Source: Sphaerolaimus hirsutus (Eukaryota; Nematoda; Chromadorea; Monhysterida; Sphaerolaimidae). From it: a DNA stretch of 64,000 nucleotides. The DNA is taken from assembly GCA_964036195.1 (NCBI GenBank), contig OZ038454.1:27576315-27640314 (forward strand), written 5' to 3'. Shown here piece by piece: positions 1 to 12,700 of this stretch. A program made the translations under genes and the position numbers. Under the pieces are notes generated by a model that searched no databases, had not been told where the DNA came from, and was given only the letters and a program-made list of their open reading frames with translations. Each line of letters starts with the position of its first letter. Position 1 is the first letter of the stretch.

Positions 1-644
1 ACGTGACGTTATTCGTCAAAATATGGTACCATTCATTGCATAGCGATTTGTCTGTCCAGTTTACATATTTACGTATGCAGATGTTATTGAAGATCCAAAT
101 GCACACTTACATTTTGCGATTTTGTTGCATTTTTTTACGAAATATGTACAACACAGTAATTTTCTGTCATTGTTTTGCTAACACAGATCTCGTAAAACAA
201 TAGCGTAAAAGTCATGCACGTTGGACTTTTTTGGTTTTATAAGCTGTAATTGTTGCAAGCTTATAAATATCTTACAAAAAGCTAAATATAATAGACGAAA
301 ACATCATAACTTATTCTGTGGACATGACATATCGCCCAGCGCCAAACACAACTGCTCAAATTTTCAAGTGTTCAAATTCTAAAACTTTTTCGAATTATCC
401 AATCAATGTTTGCCATCGCTGCGAGCGCCACAAAAAAATCATGGCGCTTAGCTGCAAAAAAAGGACGGTAGTGCCAGGCGATTTTCACTTTTAAAGCGGA
501 ACAAAAACATTAAGTATTTTACAAAAACGTTATGGCGGCATCCAGAGGCAGTACATGGAGCCGCAGCGTAAAAACGTGAAGTGTGGAAACTCTGTGGCTT
601 ATTTCGCTACTGTTCAAAGGACAGTTTACGCACAAAGTAAACTA

Positions 645-888
645 CCGTATTTCCTCGAATTACCCCCCGGGGGGTTATTTTTTCAGAGTGAAAATTTTGA
701 GAGAGAAACGTGAAAAATGCAACAATAACCACCATTTATAAGTTTTAACAGATGGTATAAACGATGTTCTAACGTAACACAGTAAGTGTTTTGAACATCT
801 GTTATGCATTTCCCGGACCACAAATTCATAGTGCCCATTTTGAGGGGGGGTATTTCGAGGGGGGGGGGGGTATTTCGAGGAAATACGG
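645..888. mobile_element. TA-flanked poly-C MITE (CCGTATTT family)
   Basis: The ends are inverted copies of CCGTATTTCCTCGAATTACC, each bordered by TA. Homopolymer C and G runs lie just inside both ends, with an AT-rich middle. It shares its interior with the copies at 6803 and 49929. It has no coding capacity. TA borders fit a Tc1/mariner-type target duplication. Confidence 0.8.
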
Positions 889-978
889 TATAATGTAAAG
901 TATCCTGCTAAATGTAGGTAATGTGTCATGTAAAGTGCAATGTGAAATGTAGTAAAGAGGCATTTTAAAATTGTTATA

Positions 979-1272
979 CCGTATTTGCTTGGATAATTTC
1001 CCTCTTGAATAATTCCCACCTGTTCTGTTAGACAAGTGTGGAAAAAATAATCCCCCCTTAAGGTATATGAGAAGTTTGTTGTGTATTATTTTAACAAAAA
1101 TGGAATGTTATATTTCTAATAACACATATTTCATGAAATAAGTTTATAGAAACATGTTTGAAAATTTTGACGAAATAGTAATCTCCCTCATAAAATTCCC
1201 TCTTTTGAATCGTTCCCTCTCAAAAAAGTTCTGAAAAAGCATTCCCCAGGAAATTTACTCGAGCAAATATGG
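979..1272. mobile_element. diverged TA-flanked MITE
   Basis: The left end reads CCGTATTTGCTTGGATAATT and the right end is a degraded inverted copy ending in AAATATGG, both bordered by TA. Internal runs such as TCCCTCTTGAATAATTCCC show it is a diverged member of the CCGTATTT group. Confidence 0.55.
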
Positions 1273-1347
1273 TATGCATTTACAAAAAGTTAGAGTTACC
1301 CAAGTTAGTTCTAAACAATTTGCAAGTTGCAAACGATTTGAAAATAG

Positions 1348-2163
1348 GTATACTCGGCGGACCGCAGAAGAGTATGCATATATTCCAGCGACATTACACC
1401 TTACAATGAAATCTACCATATCCCATCTGAATAAAAGAACAAACATAAAAAAATTTAATCATATTTATTAAATTTCTTTGATATTTTAAATATGATGAAA
1501 TTTTTGTTAATGTTTGTTCTTTTATTCAAATGGGATATGGTAGATTTCATTGTAAGGTGTAATGTCGCTGGAGTATACAAAATAACTTATGTCTTAGTAG
1601 ATAACGCGCGAACGAGATACTTTTATGCATGCATATGCACTTTCACAAAAAAATTCTTTAAAGTTATATAGTTGTAAGTTTTAAAGTTATAAGTTATTAC
1701 CTACATTAGTTTTTTTGCTAAAGCCGACAAGGTATCGTGTGCCGACAAAATTTATATGAAAAAGTTCCATAATTCCAGAATAAAGTTCCATAGCTGCAAG
1801 AAAAGAAAAAGTGAAGTATACTCACTAGTTGACTTTACACGCATGCCAATTGGCACATAATTTGAGCCTGTCATTCAAGACCTTTAAGCATTTGAAAACG
1901 AATTTCAGTTGTTGGTTCGGTGTCAAAATGAAAATTGAACTGACAACTGAAATTCATATTCAAATGTCTATAAGTCTTGAATGGCAGGCTCAAATTATCT
2001 GCAAATCGGTAGGAGTGTACTCTTCACTTGTGAGCGCCTTCATTGTTTTTGGAACTTGGAACTTTTACACTTTTTTCTTCTTTTTTGGAACAACTTTGAA
2101 TTTTTTGGCAATGACGTCATGATGCTGTGTTTCATGCAGCAAAAAGCATAGCATGCGGTCCGC
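1348..2163. mobile_element. GTATACTCGGCGGACCGC-ended element
   Basis: It begins GTATACTCGGCGGACCGCA and ends with the inverted motif GCATGCGGTCCGC. Internal motifs (GATAACGCGCGA, ATGACGTCATGATG) recur in the copies at 27829-28090 and 33461-33714. A nested palindrome with arms near 1380-1446 and 1511-1577 sits inside it. Confidence 0.6.
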
Positions 2164-2934
2164 TATTTATAAATAGTGTTAGTTAAGTTAATGAGAACAC
2201 CTCATTATTGACAATGTCAATGTTAGTGTAAAGACAAAGAGATGAAAGTGATGCCATTCGCTTAAAAACTATCGGGTGGGCGCGCCAGCGCCATCCCTCG
2301 CTGCCGAGGGAGGGCGCAAGCGACCCACCCATAATATGGTCAGAGACAGCAAAATGCGGAAAATCGAAAATTAAAACTCAAATAACTTTAGAACGCCATT
2401 AGATACAAGGAAACCGTCTACGCCGTTGGAAAGCCCGTGTCGGAAAGTATATTGACTCCAATTCTCAAACCGATTGGTTGAACTGGAAAAAAGTTTTTCA
2501 AGAATTTCGTTCTGAGGTGCTGTTCTTGTTCTTGTTGTTGTTGTTGGGATGAAAAACTTCAAACTGCAATAACTTCCCTGTAACACAACCGATTTTATTG
2601 AATAATGGCTCATATGAAAGAGCTTATGATGCAATTTATTATTTTACAAAAAATTTGTTACAGGCTCCGCCCACTTTAGGACAGTAGCGGTTTGAAATCT
2701 TAAAACATGAATAAATTTAAAATTTGAATACAAAGTATGCAATAAAAAAAATTTGTTGATGTGCGCTGGGACAAGAGCTTTCAAATGAGCTCTTTTTGGC
2801 TAATTTTGATTGAGATTTAGAAAAGTTATTTGAGTTTGCGTGTTTTGTGTAAAATGCGCATGTGTGCTGAAAGTGCTGCTTGATTTTATACTGGGTCCAG
2901 TTTAGTTAAAAACGGATTTCGCGTGACAAGGAGA

Positions 2935-4150
2935 TGCTAATAAATAAAAAAGTTTTTTTAAATTATTTTATTTTTCAAAGTTTTTAATTTTAGATGTTTA
3001 TTTTTTTAAAGTTATTGAATTTTTAAATTTGAAAATATTTTATTTTGTTGTTTTTTTAAATTTAATGAACGCAAAATTTTTTTAAACTTGTTTATCTTAA
3101 ATTTTGTTTTAAATTTTCAAATTTAAAAATCATTATTATTACTTTTTATATATTTTTTTAAAATTATTATTTTTTGTTATACTCATGCTTTTATATTTGT
3201 TTCTTTGTTTTAACATATTTTTATTAAAAAATAAACACAAAAAAAATATTTATATATTTTTAATACAATTTTTTTTTGAAAATGTGTTTAATTTTTTTAA
3301 TAAAAAAATGTGTTGATTTTTTGTTCGAAAATTAAACTGAATAAATAATTATTTATTATATTTGAGCTTTTTATCATTTTAAATTATTTGCTTTTTAATT
3401 TTATTCCTATCTACTTTATTCTTATAATTTAATTTATATTAAAATCAAAATAAATTAATTATTTTTATATTTAAATTAAATTTTTGTAATATTTTTTTTA
3501 TTTTGGTTAGTTTCTACTATTTTTATTTTAGTTTAAATTGAATTATATTAAAGAAAATTGAAAAAAATTTGCTGATTTTTTTGGTTGAAAATTTATACAC
3601 TTAAATAATTTTTTTAAATTATATTCAAGTTATTATCATTTTGAATTATTTGCTTTTTAATTTTATTCTTATCTACTTAATTTTTTCAATTCAATTTATA
3701 TTAAAATAAAAAATTAATTATTTTTATATTTACATTTAACTTTTATAATTTTTTATTATTTTGGTTTTGATTTTAGTTTAATTTTAATTGTATTGTATTA
3801 AAAAAAATTTAAAACAATTTGTTGATTTTTTTTTTGTTTGAAAATTAGAATAAATAAATAAGTTTTTAAAATTATATTTTAGCTTTTATCATTTTAAATT
3901 ATCTTTTTAATTTTTTTCTTATCTACTTTTTTAAAATTTAATTTACATAAAAATCAAAATAAATGAATTATTTTTATATTTAAATTGAATTTTTGTAATA
4001 TTTTTTTTGGTTATTTTTTATTATTTTGATTTAAGTTTAAATTCAATTTTTATAATTTTTTTCTAATCAAAAAATTTTTACACATTGATTTTATTTTACT
4101 TAAATTATTTTTTATCATTTTTGTTTAAATTTTACTTTATACTCTAGTCA
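2935..4150. other. long AT-rich low-complexity tract
   Basis: About 1.2 kb made almost only of A and T, mostly runs of T and A with a loosely repeated unit containing TTTTTATTTTAATTT-like words. No coding frame or transposon end is visible. It is far more AT-rich than its neighbours. Confidence 0.8.
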
Positions 4151-4243
4151 CTAGTGTATAATAAAAAATTTGGAAATGGTATTCATCTTCCACTTACATT
4201 TTCCGATAATTACAATAGCTTTCACATCATGTATTTACTCAAC

Positions 4244-5455
4244 CAGGGACGTATGCAGGATTTTTCAGCGTGGGGGGGCTGCTTGTTTACGGAGGCCGGC
4301 GAGGGGGGGGGGGGGGCTCCCCCCCCCCTAAAATTATACCTACATAGTGGCGAAATGGCGCCATGGCGCTGGCACCTTTATTAGGCGCCACCAGGCTGGC
4401 CGCGAGTGTTCCGCGCGTGAAAAACACCGTGCTAAAACAAATGCGCGGAACAAATTTTTGTTGCGCACGTAGGGAATGCAACAGCGCGCTTGTGTGTTGA
4501 TCAGGTCTATGGGCACAGAAACAAAACGTGTCAACGCGCGCGGACTTAGAGGTCAAATTGACCAGGCGCGCGGAAATTTTTGTTTTAGCACGCACACAGA
4601 TTATACGTGTTCGCAAAACGAACACGCAATGAGCACTAAGTCATTATCGGGAATTTTTTAGTGGCTTCACAGTTGGAACTGCATATTTCCATGAATTATC
4701 TACCGATTTTGATGGTAGAGCACTTAAAATGATCAGAATGGTGTGGCGATCACTGAAATAAAGCAATTATATAAAAAGATATTGTGACACTTGATTTTCA
4801 TTGTTTGTTTTTAAGTGTGATGACTTTTTAAAAACGAAAACCATCTTAATTATGAACAAAAAATGCTACAGTTTTTCCATCATAATTTTTTGTTCCTATT
4901 ATGGAATAATAATTGCAAAGTTGAACACAAGATTATTTATGCTTTTGCGATAATTTTGTGCACATCAAAATGTTTTGTTCCACACACAGACTTTGCCTGT
5001 TACGCGCGCGCCATTTTTGTGCGCGCGCAGGGGCTGCAGAGTTGTGTGTGTGTGCGCGCGTCAGGCGACTTCTGTTATTGTCTTTGCGCGGAACACATGT
5101 CCACCCAACGTTTTTTACGTGCTTGCGGAAACGCACGCGGAACCCTCGCAGCCAGCCTGGGCGCCACGCCATGGCGCCATTGGCGTTGGTGTCAGCGCCA
5201 TGGAACGCTGTATATGTATGTAGATATACATACAAAACAGCAAAAACACAACATTGAATGTATTTACAACGATTTGCGGTCACATGAAGCAAATCGAATG
5301 ATAATATACCTTATGTCTGGTGAAGAATGCGCGCTTGCGCGCAAAATTATTTACGCAGACGTTGAAAAAGTCGGAATTTTCCGGTCACTTTCTGGTCTCG
5401 CCCCGGGAGGGGGGGGGCTGCAGCCCCCCCCCGCCCCCCCCTGGATACGGCCCTG
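4244..5455. mobile_element. hAT-like element, CAGGGACGTATGCAGG end, 8-bp TSD
   Basis: It starts CAGGGACGTATGCAGG and ends CTGGATACGGCCCTG, an inverted match. The 8-bp duplication TACTCAAC lies on both sides (4236-4243 and 5456-5463). Inside are C and G runs, many GGCGCC and GCGCG words and a GC-rich core. Open frames across it are Pro/Arg-rich and show no domain. It is the longest of four copies here (others at 29850, 43272 and 49239). Confidence 0.88.
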
Positions 5456-5599
5456 TACTCAACATTTTCCATATTCATAGTCAAAGTTGTGGTATTATGG
5501 ACCACACACCACACATTTGTGGTTTTCTAAATCATGACAACATTGTTGATATTAATAATGGATATCCTAGTGGGCCCGTGGCCACCAAAAAGAAGTATA

Positions 5600-6107
5600 T
5601 CCCATTAAAAATGGCTAAAGCCAACAAAAAGTGGACGCCATATCCAAACATGTATGCCTTTGAATGCAGAAAAGTAATATATATCATAAAAATCTTGCCA
5701 TTTTAAGATTGAGCTATCAAAAGAAGTATATCAAGGGTAATTTATACCCTTATTAATGATATAAGTAGGCTATCAACACAGCAAATTTTATCACAAGGAT
5801 ACAATTTCACCAAACTTTTGCATGGCAGCGTGAGCTTTTTGTATCTTTCAAGTGTGCAGCACATTGACTCAGCTCACACTGACATGCAACAGTTTGGTGA
5901 AATTGTATCCTTGTGATAAAATTTGCTGTGTTGATAGCCTACTTATATCATTAATAAGGGTATAAATTACCCTTGATATACTTCTTTTGATAGCTCAATC
6001 TTAAAATGGCAAGATTTTTATGATATATATTACTTTTCTGCATTCAAAGGCATACATGTTTGGATATGGCGTCCACTTTTTGTTGGCTTTAGCCATTTTT
6101 AATGGGA
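5600..6107. repeat. long near-perfect fold-back (hairpin) repeat
   Basis: The arm 5600-5836 is repeated in reverse complement at 5871-6107, almost without mismatch over about 235 bp; mismatches concentrate near the roughly 34-bp loop. A transcript through it would form a long double-stranded stem. No protein-like frame is present. No target duplication was found, so its class is open. Confidence 0.85.
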
Positions 6108-6574
6108 TTTACATCTAAATTGCATCTTTCAGTTGACCGCAAATCAGCTAACAACCAGCTTTGTAACTGCAAAAACTCACTCTGTAAACTGAAAGTTCGA
6201 ACGAATGTTTTATGAATGTTTTACAAATCATTTTTTGACTTCCTTGTTCGTCAAGGGCATGTTTACAAAAATTACGCAATGTGTTTTATTTTTAAAAAGA
6301 TCCCCTTTTTATTTCACAAAGATTGAGTTTACAGAGTTTAACACACAATGGTTTACAACTGAAATTGCCAAAACTGGTTAATTTATCTTAAACACATTTG
6401 ATTTTACAGTAATGAATCATTTTCAATCTCAACTCAAATAACGTTCAATACTAATTTATCAGTTTTTGCAATTTCAGCTGTAAAAACAAACAAACAAATA
6501 AATTAGTGTGTATGGGTAAAAACGCTACCCCCCCCCCCAAAAAAAAAATAAAAAATAAAAAATAAAAAACATAC

Positions 6575-6756
6575 CGCCTCCAAAGCCTGGACTTGTGAAC
6601 TATTCAATCGCGCCTGGGATTCACTTTGACTCTCCAAATTTTTTCGTTCATTCTCCAAAAACGCGACCTTGTTTTTCAGGGACTTAATCTCTGAATGTAA
6701 TTCTTGGACCACCGACTCGAGTTTCGTTTTTGCGGTTTCCAGCGTGCAAAATGCGT
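6575..6756 (-). CDS. FAM184: FAM184 exon 8
   Basis: Encodes a coiled coil containing TAKTKLESVVQELHSEIKSL, then a Gln/Ser stretch ending QVQALEA. The acceptor is a TTTTGCAG, the donor is GCG|gtatgt, entering in phase 1 and leaving in phase 0. It is the last exon of the gene visible on the left. Confidence 0.8.
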
Positions 6757-9700
6757 CTGCAAAATGGATGAGAGTTGATGAATGTAAATTTTTGGACAAC
6801 TACCGTATTTCCTCGAACTACCCCCAGGGGGTTTATTTTTTCAGAGTGGAAATTTTGAGAGAAAAACGTGAAAAATGCAACAATAACCACCATTTATAAG
6901 TTTTTACAGCCTTATATAAGGATGTAGATGTTATAAACGATGTTCTAACGTAACACAGTAAGTGTTTTGAATGTCTGTTATGCATTTCCCGGACCACAAA
7001 TTCATAGTGCCCATTTTGAGGGGGGTATTTCGAGGGGGGGGGGTATTTCGAGGAAATACGGTATGTGACTGACTCTGGAACTCGATAAGTTGCTTTCGAT
7101 TATTTGACTGAATTGCTTTGAATGGCATTTTAATCTACTGGATCGATGTTTTCGGCAACTACAGTTGACAGAGCAAAAATAACTTTATGGTAAACTCGAA
7201 AACTGATTTACGAGTTGACTAAATTCTTTAAATTTTGATAGTAAAATTTAGGTAGTGTGCTACCAGTTTATTTAGTAAGCTAACAAAAGAGCGCCGATAG
7301 AAATAGAAATAACAAAATAGCGCGCTGCTAGTTTACTAATAAATCAGCTTTCTAATCTCCGTCAACTGGGGACTAGCATGCGTAGTTTACTCTCACTAGA
7401 ACAAAATCGAAATTTGGTTAAAAACTCATTAATCAGTTTCAAACACACTCGAGTTTACCAGAATGGATGATTTCTGATTGCTACTAACAGTATTTAGTTG
7501 ACAGATTTTTCATTCTGGTAAACTCAAATGCTTTCAAACCAGATTTGCGAGTTTCCGAAACTGCGGCAGTGTACTAGCGTGCGCACTGGGCAATGTGCCA
7601 AAACGAACTCGACTTGGTCTGCAGCGCTTCGTGCAGCTCGCTGAGGCGGTCGTTCTGCTCGGTCATCTTGACGCTGGCGCACTTCAACTTGTCCACCGTT
7701 TCGTCGTTTTCCTGCCGCGCCAGGCTTAGCTGGAAAGGGTGTTATGAACTTTACTTTGTATAGGTGACTGAGATTAAGGGTATATTGGTAAAATTGTACA
7801 TTGGTACGATAGGCCGTGTAAAATGCCCCGAAAAATGTCAAATTTTCCTTTAATTTTTAATGTTTATTTGACATGACTTTTTACACGGAATTTGACAATT
7901 TGCATGACATTGGACACCAATTTACGGGGCATTTTGATGACGTTTGACACTTTTGACAGGGCATTTTACATCACATTTGAAACTCGCTTTCACACAGGGA
8001 AAATAAAGGAGCTTAATAAATATCATAGGAAGAAGGTGGAAAATACCAATTATTTCACGAAACCGATGATTTCACGCATATCTAACCATACAATAGGCGC
8101 GCACGCACTCACATCCTTGCTGAACTCTACAATCTGCCTCTGTTTCTCATGCAGGCGACTTTCCAGCATGTTGACCTCGTCCCTGCACTTGCACAGGTCC
8201 TCTTTGGTCTGGCTGAATTGCTGCTGGAGCACATCGAGTCGGTCTCGGAACTCATCTTGTCTGCGTGTGTGGGTGTATTTTGTGGGCAGTTTACACCAGG
8301 GAACTTGTCAATGTGATCCTCCCACAGATATAATTACCTCCAATACCTCTTCACTTTGACTCTCCTCATTTTCAGCCATTAGAAGGTTATGTTATTAGAA
8401 TTTTACTTGTTTCTGGCATGCTGCTAGCTGTGCTTCTGATTGTAGATATACATCTTATTGTAGCAATGCCTATTATCTATTTCATCACATTCAAAGAGCT
8501 AAAAATCCATCTATTTCCAAAGGGTACCACTTATTGCAGCATTTGCCACTATTGGAGGTAATGGCCCTACACACACTAGTTTTCACCGTGACCGATGTGA
8601 AATGGCAACATGGCGACATTCAGCCTACTCTTTCTGTATGCTATATGTGTTTTAGTTTCAAAATTTTCAAATTTTAACTTTCATTAATTTTAATTCTGAT
8701 TTAAATGAAATCAAATCGTTCAACTGTGTTCATTAAATTACATTTGAAAAAATTAAAGTTTTCACACAAAGACACGGTGAAAACTAGGTGAAACAACCGC
8801 ACCCCCAACACAAACACACCTCGCCAACAATTCCTCCTTCAGGCAATCTTCATGATCTCTCAATGCTTCAAGTTCTTTTGAATACAGCGCTTTCGCAGCA
8901 GTCAGTTCAGTTTCATACAAACTCTGGGCGCGCCGAAGCTTCGACTCGAATGTCTCTGCTAGTCGGTCGCGTTCCAGACGTAGGGCTTTTCTCTCTTCTT
9001 CAAGTCGACCCACTTCCATCATGTATTTCTATGTTGAGGTGATAATTGAGGCGTCCAATTCTAAAAGTCGACAAGTCCAAAATATGAAAATTTTGAGTTA
9101 GGCCCGGAAACGTCATCTGGGGCTACTTCCGCACATTTTTCATCATTTTCCATAAATTTTTTGACCTCACATGCCCATATGGCATAGTGCCAATTTGACA
9201 TTTTTGGGGAAAAATGCAAAAAATTTGGGCAAGAAGTCGACAACTCCACTTAGTTTTGAGCTAAAAGGCGACAAGTCCATCCTCCGCTTCCTTTTTTTAT
9301 GGGAAAAAACGCAAGAAATGTGATAAGTCCACTATGGGCACCGATTTCTAAAAGCCGACAAGTACATAAATTTCCCATAAGGGAGGCGCAACGCGGGCGG
9401 GAACAAAAATGTTCTTGCCTGCAAGAAGGCGACAAGTCCATTTCCCTCCCAAACACAGTTTTGCTCTGACCGAATGGAATTTTATGGACACCCCATTTTT
9501 CACATATACGTTGGGATTAGGGGCTGAAAATTTGACACTTTATTGTCAACATATGGAACTTAATGGAAAGCATGAGAGAGCCAAATTGGACACGCACCAC
9601 GGGCCTGGAATTGGGTTTGAAACTTAAAATGCGATTTACTCAAAATCACATTTTGTGGACTTGTAGACTTTTAGAATTAGACGCCTCAATTACTTTACAG

Positions 9701-12700
9701 TTTGCAGGAGTGGTTCACGTTGGCAACGAGCCAAGAATGATTTGACTATTGTAAAATAGTGAAACATCGTTGCCTAATTTATGTTTACATTTGAATAAGT
9801 GCAAATTTTGTCGTTACTGAATCTTAAGTCTGACAAAAAAATTCCATAGAGTACCTATTCCAGAAAACATGGTATTGTATGCAAAACCCGAACCTGTTCC
9901 AACTGCATCAACTGCGACTCGGACAGCCTCCTATCCATCAAATTCAGCTCTTTCTGGTGCTCCTGCCTCAGTGAGTCCAGGGGGCACTCCCAGACCCTGT
10001 CAAATATCCTGAAAAGTGTCAAGTGTCAAGTGGCAAAGTGTCAAAAGTAATGGATAATGTCAAACGACCAGTAAAAAATAGAGTAAAAGTGAACATTTGT
10101 CGCTGCACCCGCTAGTTTACTAACACCACTAAACTGATATTTTAGTACGTATTTACTCGTTTATCATGATTCAAAGTAAATGAGTTTCATTTTGAGTTTG
10201 CCATTTTATCTCCAGTTGGCAGAAATTAAAAGGTGAACTCAAAATTTTACTTTAACACGTTCAAAGTTGATTGACGTATAAGCACTCAATTTTGAGTTTA
10301 CCGGTGTTGGTAAACTAGCGTGCGCGACGCCTGTGCAGGGTATTTTACATGACTTGACAAAATGTTATAAGGAATGTCAAATAACTGGTAAAATGTTGAC
10401 ATTGTTCATGTCATTTTTATTGCTGACCTTAGAGTCTTAGACACGTTGCACAACATTTTACATTTTACATGACTTTAGACACTTTGCATACAATTTGACA
10501 TTTTACGTAACTTAGACACTTTGCATGACACTTGACATTTTCCAAGGCGCTTTACAGGATCCGGGAGTGGCACCAGGGCCTGCTCCTTTTCCCTTTCAAA
10601 GCGCGCCTGAAGCGCCTGAAAAGTGTGCATGCGCTCTTCGAAATCCTTTTTCGCCGCTAAAACGTCCTCGCTCAGTGCGATTATTTTCGCTGAATATTCA
10701 GCTTCCAATTTTCGCTCGCGCTCGGCGACGCGCTCCCTGAAAGGAGATTAAAAAACAAATTTATTGGGGAACTGTTAAATCCGTTTTTTGATTAAATGTG
10801 TATTTTGTGCTCGAAGGTTTGGGATGTCATTAGGGTGTCAAAAAAATTTTTTGATGAAAAACGGAAAGGTAAAATTTTTTCACTTTACGGAAAACGGAAA
10901 ACGGAAAGGTAAAAAAAAAATTTCTGCCGGAAAACGGAAAGGTAAAAAAATTTCACTCAGCGGAAAACGGAAAACGGAAAGGTAAAAAAAAATTGTCAGC
11001 CGGAAAACAGAAAACGGAAAAATGAAATGCCGGAAAACGGAAAACGGAAAGCAAAATTTTCACGGAAAGGGAAAAAAATAAAGTGAAATTAGCACGGTAA
11101 TAGACAAATTTGCAGAAGGAAAACCTGCATGCAGGTTTGCCTGTTTGGCTTTGATTGTGGTAGCTGTACATTCTGCAACTATGGATCATGCCTGTAACTA
11201 CACTTGTAGTTCAAGCTTAACTGAACCAACAAAAAATCATCAAAAAGTAGCCATAGTGGCCATAGGAAAGGAAACACTACGACAATTTCACAGTCTAGAA
11301 GCAGTAGGAATCACTGATGACCCCTATGCAATTGATGACAACATTGCAGAGGAGATGATAATAAACAACATTTACGTCGATAACTTCATCATGAGTGTCA
11401 CGAATGAAGTTGAAGCTTTAGAACTATATTACAAAGTCAAAGCTTTATTTAACCAATGTTCTATGAACATGAGGGAATGGCTGTCAAACTCCAGATCAGT
11501 CATGAATGAAATAGCAGAAAATGACAGGAGTACAAAAATGAATAAAATTGTCGCAGTAATGGGCATGAAATAAAATCACCGAACGGACATGCTGGCAATA
11601 TCAACACCAAAATTACAAATTGACAGCATCACAACACCAACCAGACGAAACTTGAATAAATTATTGGTGTCAGCATATGACCCAATTGGGTTCACACTAC
11701 AGCACCTGTTTCACTGACCCTGAAATCCCAGTTGTCAATGCTGCTTCAAAAGACAAAAACAACACAATGGGATGAGCCAATTGAAGATAAATACAGATTG
11801 GAAAAACAATGGAAAAATGTCAGAAAACTGAAAATTGAGCCAGAAAATGGAAAAATGGCCTGGTAAAACGGAAACGTAAAAAATTTTCAGCCAGAAAACG
11901 GAAAAATGGGTCGGAAAAACGGAAACGGAAAGGTAAAAAATTTTCAGCTGCCGGAAAATGGAAAACGGAAAGGTAAAAATTTTTCGGCTGCCGGAAAACG
12001 GAAAGGTAAAAATTTTTCGGCTGCCGGAAAACGGAAAACGGAAAGGTAAAAAAGTTTCCTGCGGAAAGGCGGAAACGGAAAACGGAAACGGAAATTTGAC
12101 ACCCTAGATGTCATTTACAATTACCGTATTTCCTAGAAATACCCCCCCTCGTTTGCCCCCCCCTCTCGAGACCACTATGAAACAATCACCCCCCCTCGAA
12201 ATACCCCCCCAGATTGAGTGTAAAGAGAACGTACATGACAAATACTGCAGTTTGTGTTCTGCGTAGTGCAGAACACACGTTAAAAGAATGTCGGAATCAC
12301 GTTAGAACAGTGTGGTGTGTTTATACCATCTACGTACTAATACATTAGTCTACAGGAGTCTTTACATGTCATTTATTGATGCATTTTTCTACCCCAGCGC
12401 ACATCACAAACAACGATTTTGTACTAGGATTTCAAAAAAGTTCTTGCGAAATAATAACCCCCCCCCCTCGAAATACCCCCCCTCGTTTAACCCCCCCCCC
12501 CCCCCCGCTCGGGAGTACTATGAAACAATCACCCCCGGGGGGTATTTCGAGGAAATACGGTAAATTTGGCTCCCGATATCCGGCGAATTTGCCTGTGTCA
12601 GTTATAACTCAGAACCAAATTGAGATAATTTCAATGGAGTAAAATTGCAACACGAGCCGCCGGAAGCAATAATTTTCTTGAATAAATCATACCCTTGGAA

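Noticed and set aside
4863..5480. Plus-strand frame of 205 codons.
   Set aside because: It crosses a repeat element and its border, with a C-rich end; no domain and no similar frame kept in the other three copies.
11145..11573. The retroelement frame as an active or domesticated gene.
   Set aside because: The catalytic motif has lost an Asp in both copies and most of the palm is deleted in this one; no conserved start or splice sites.
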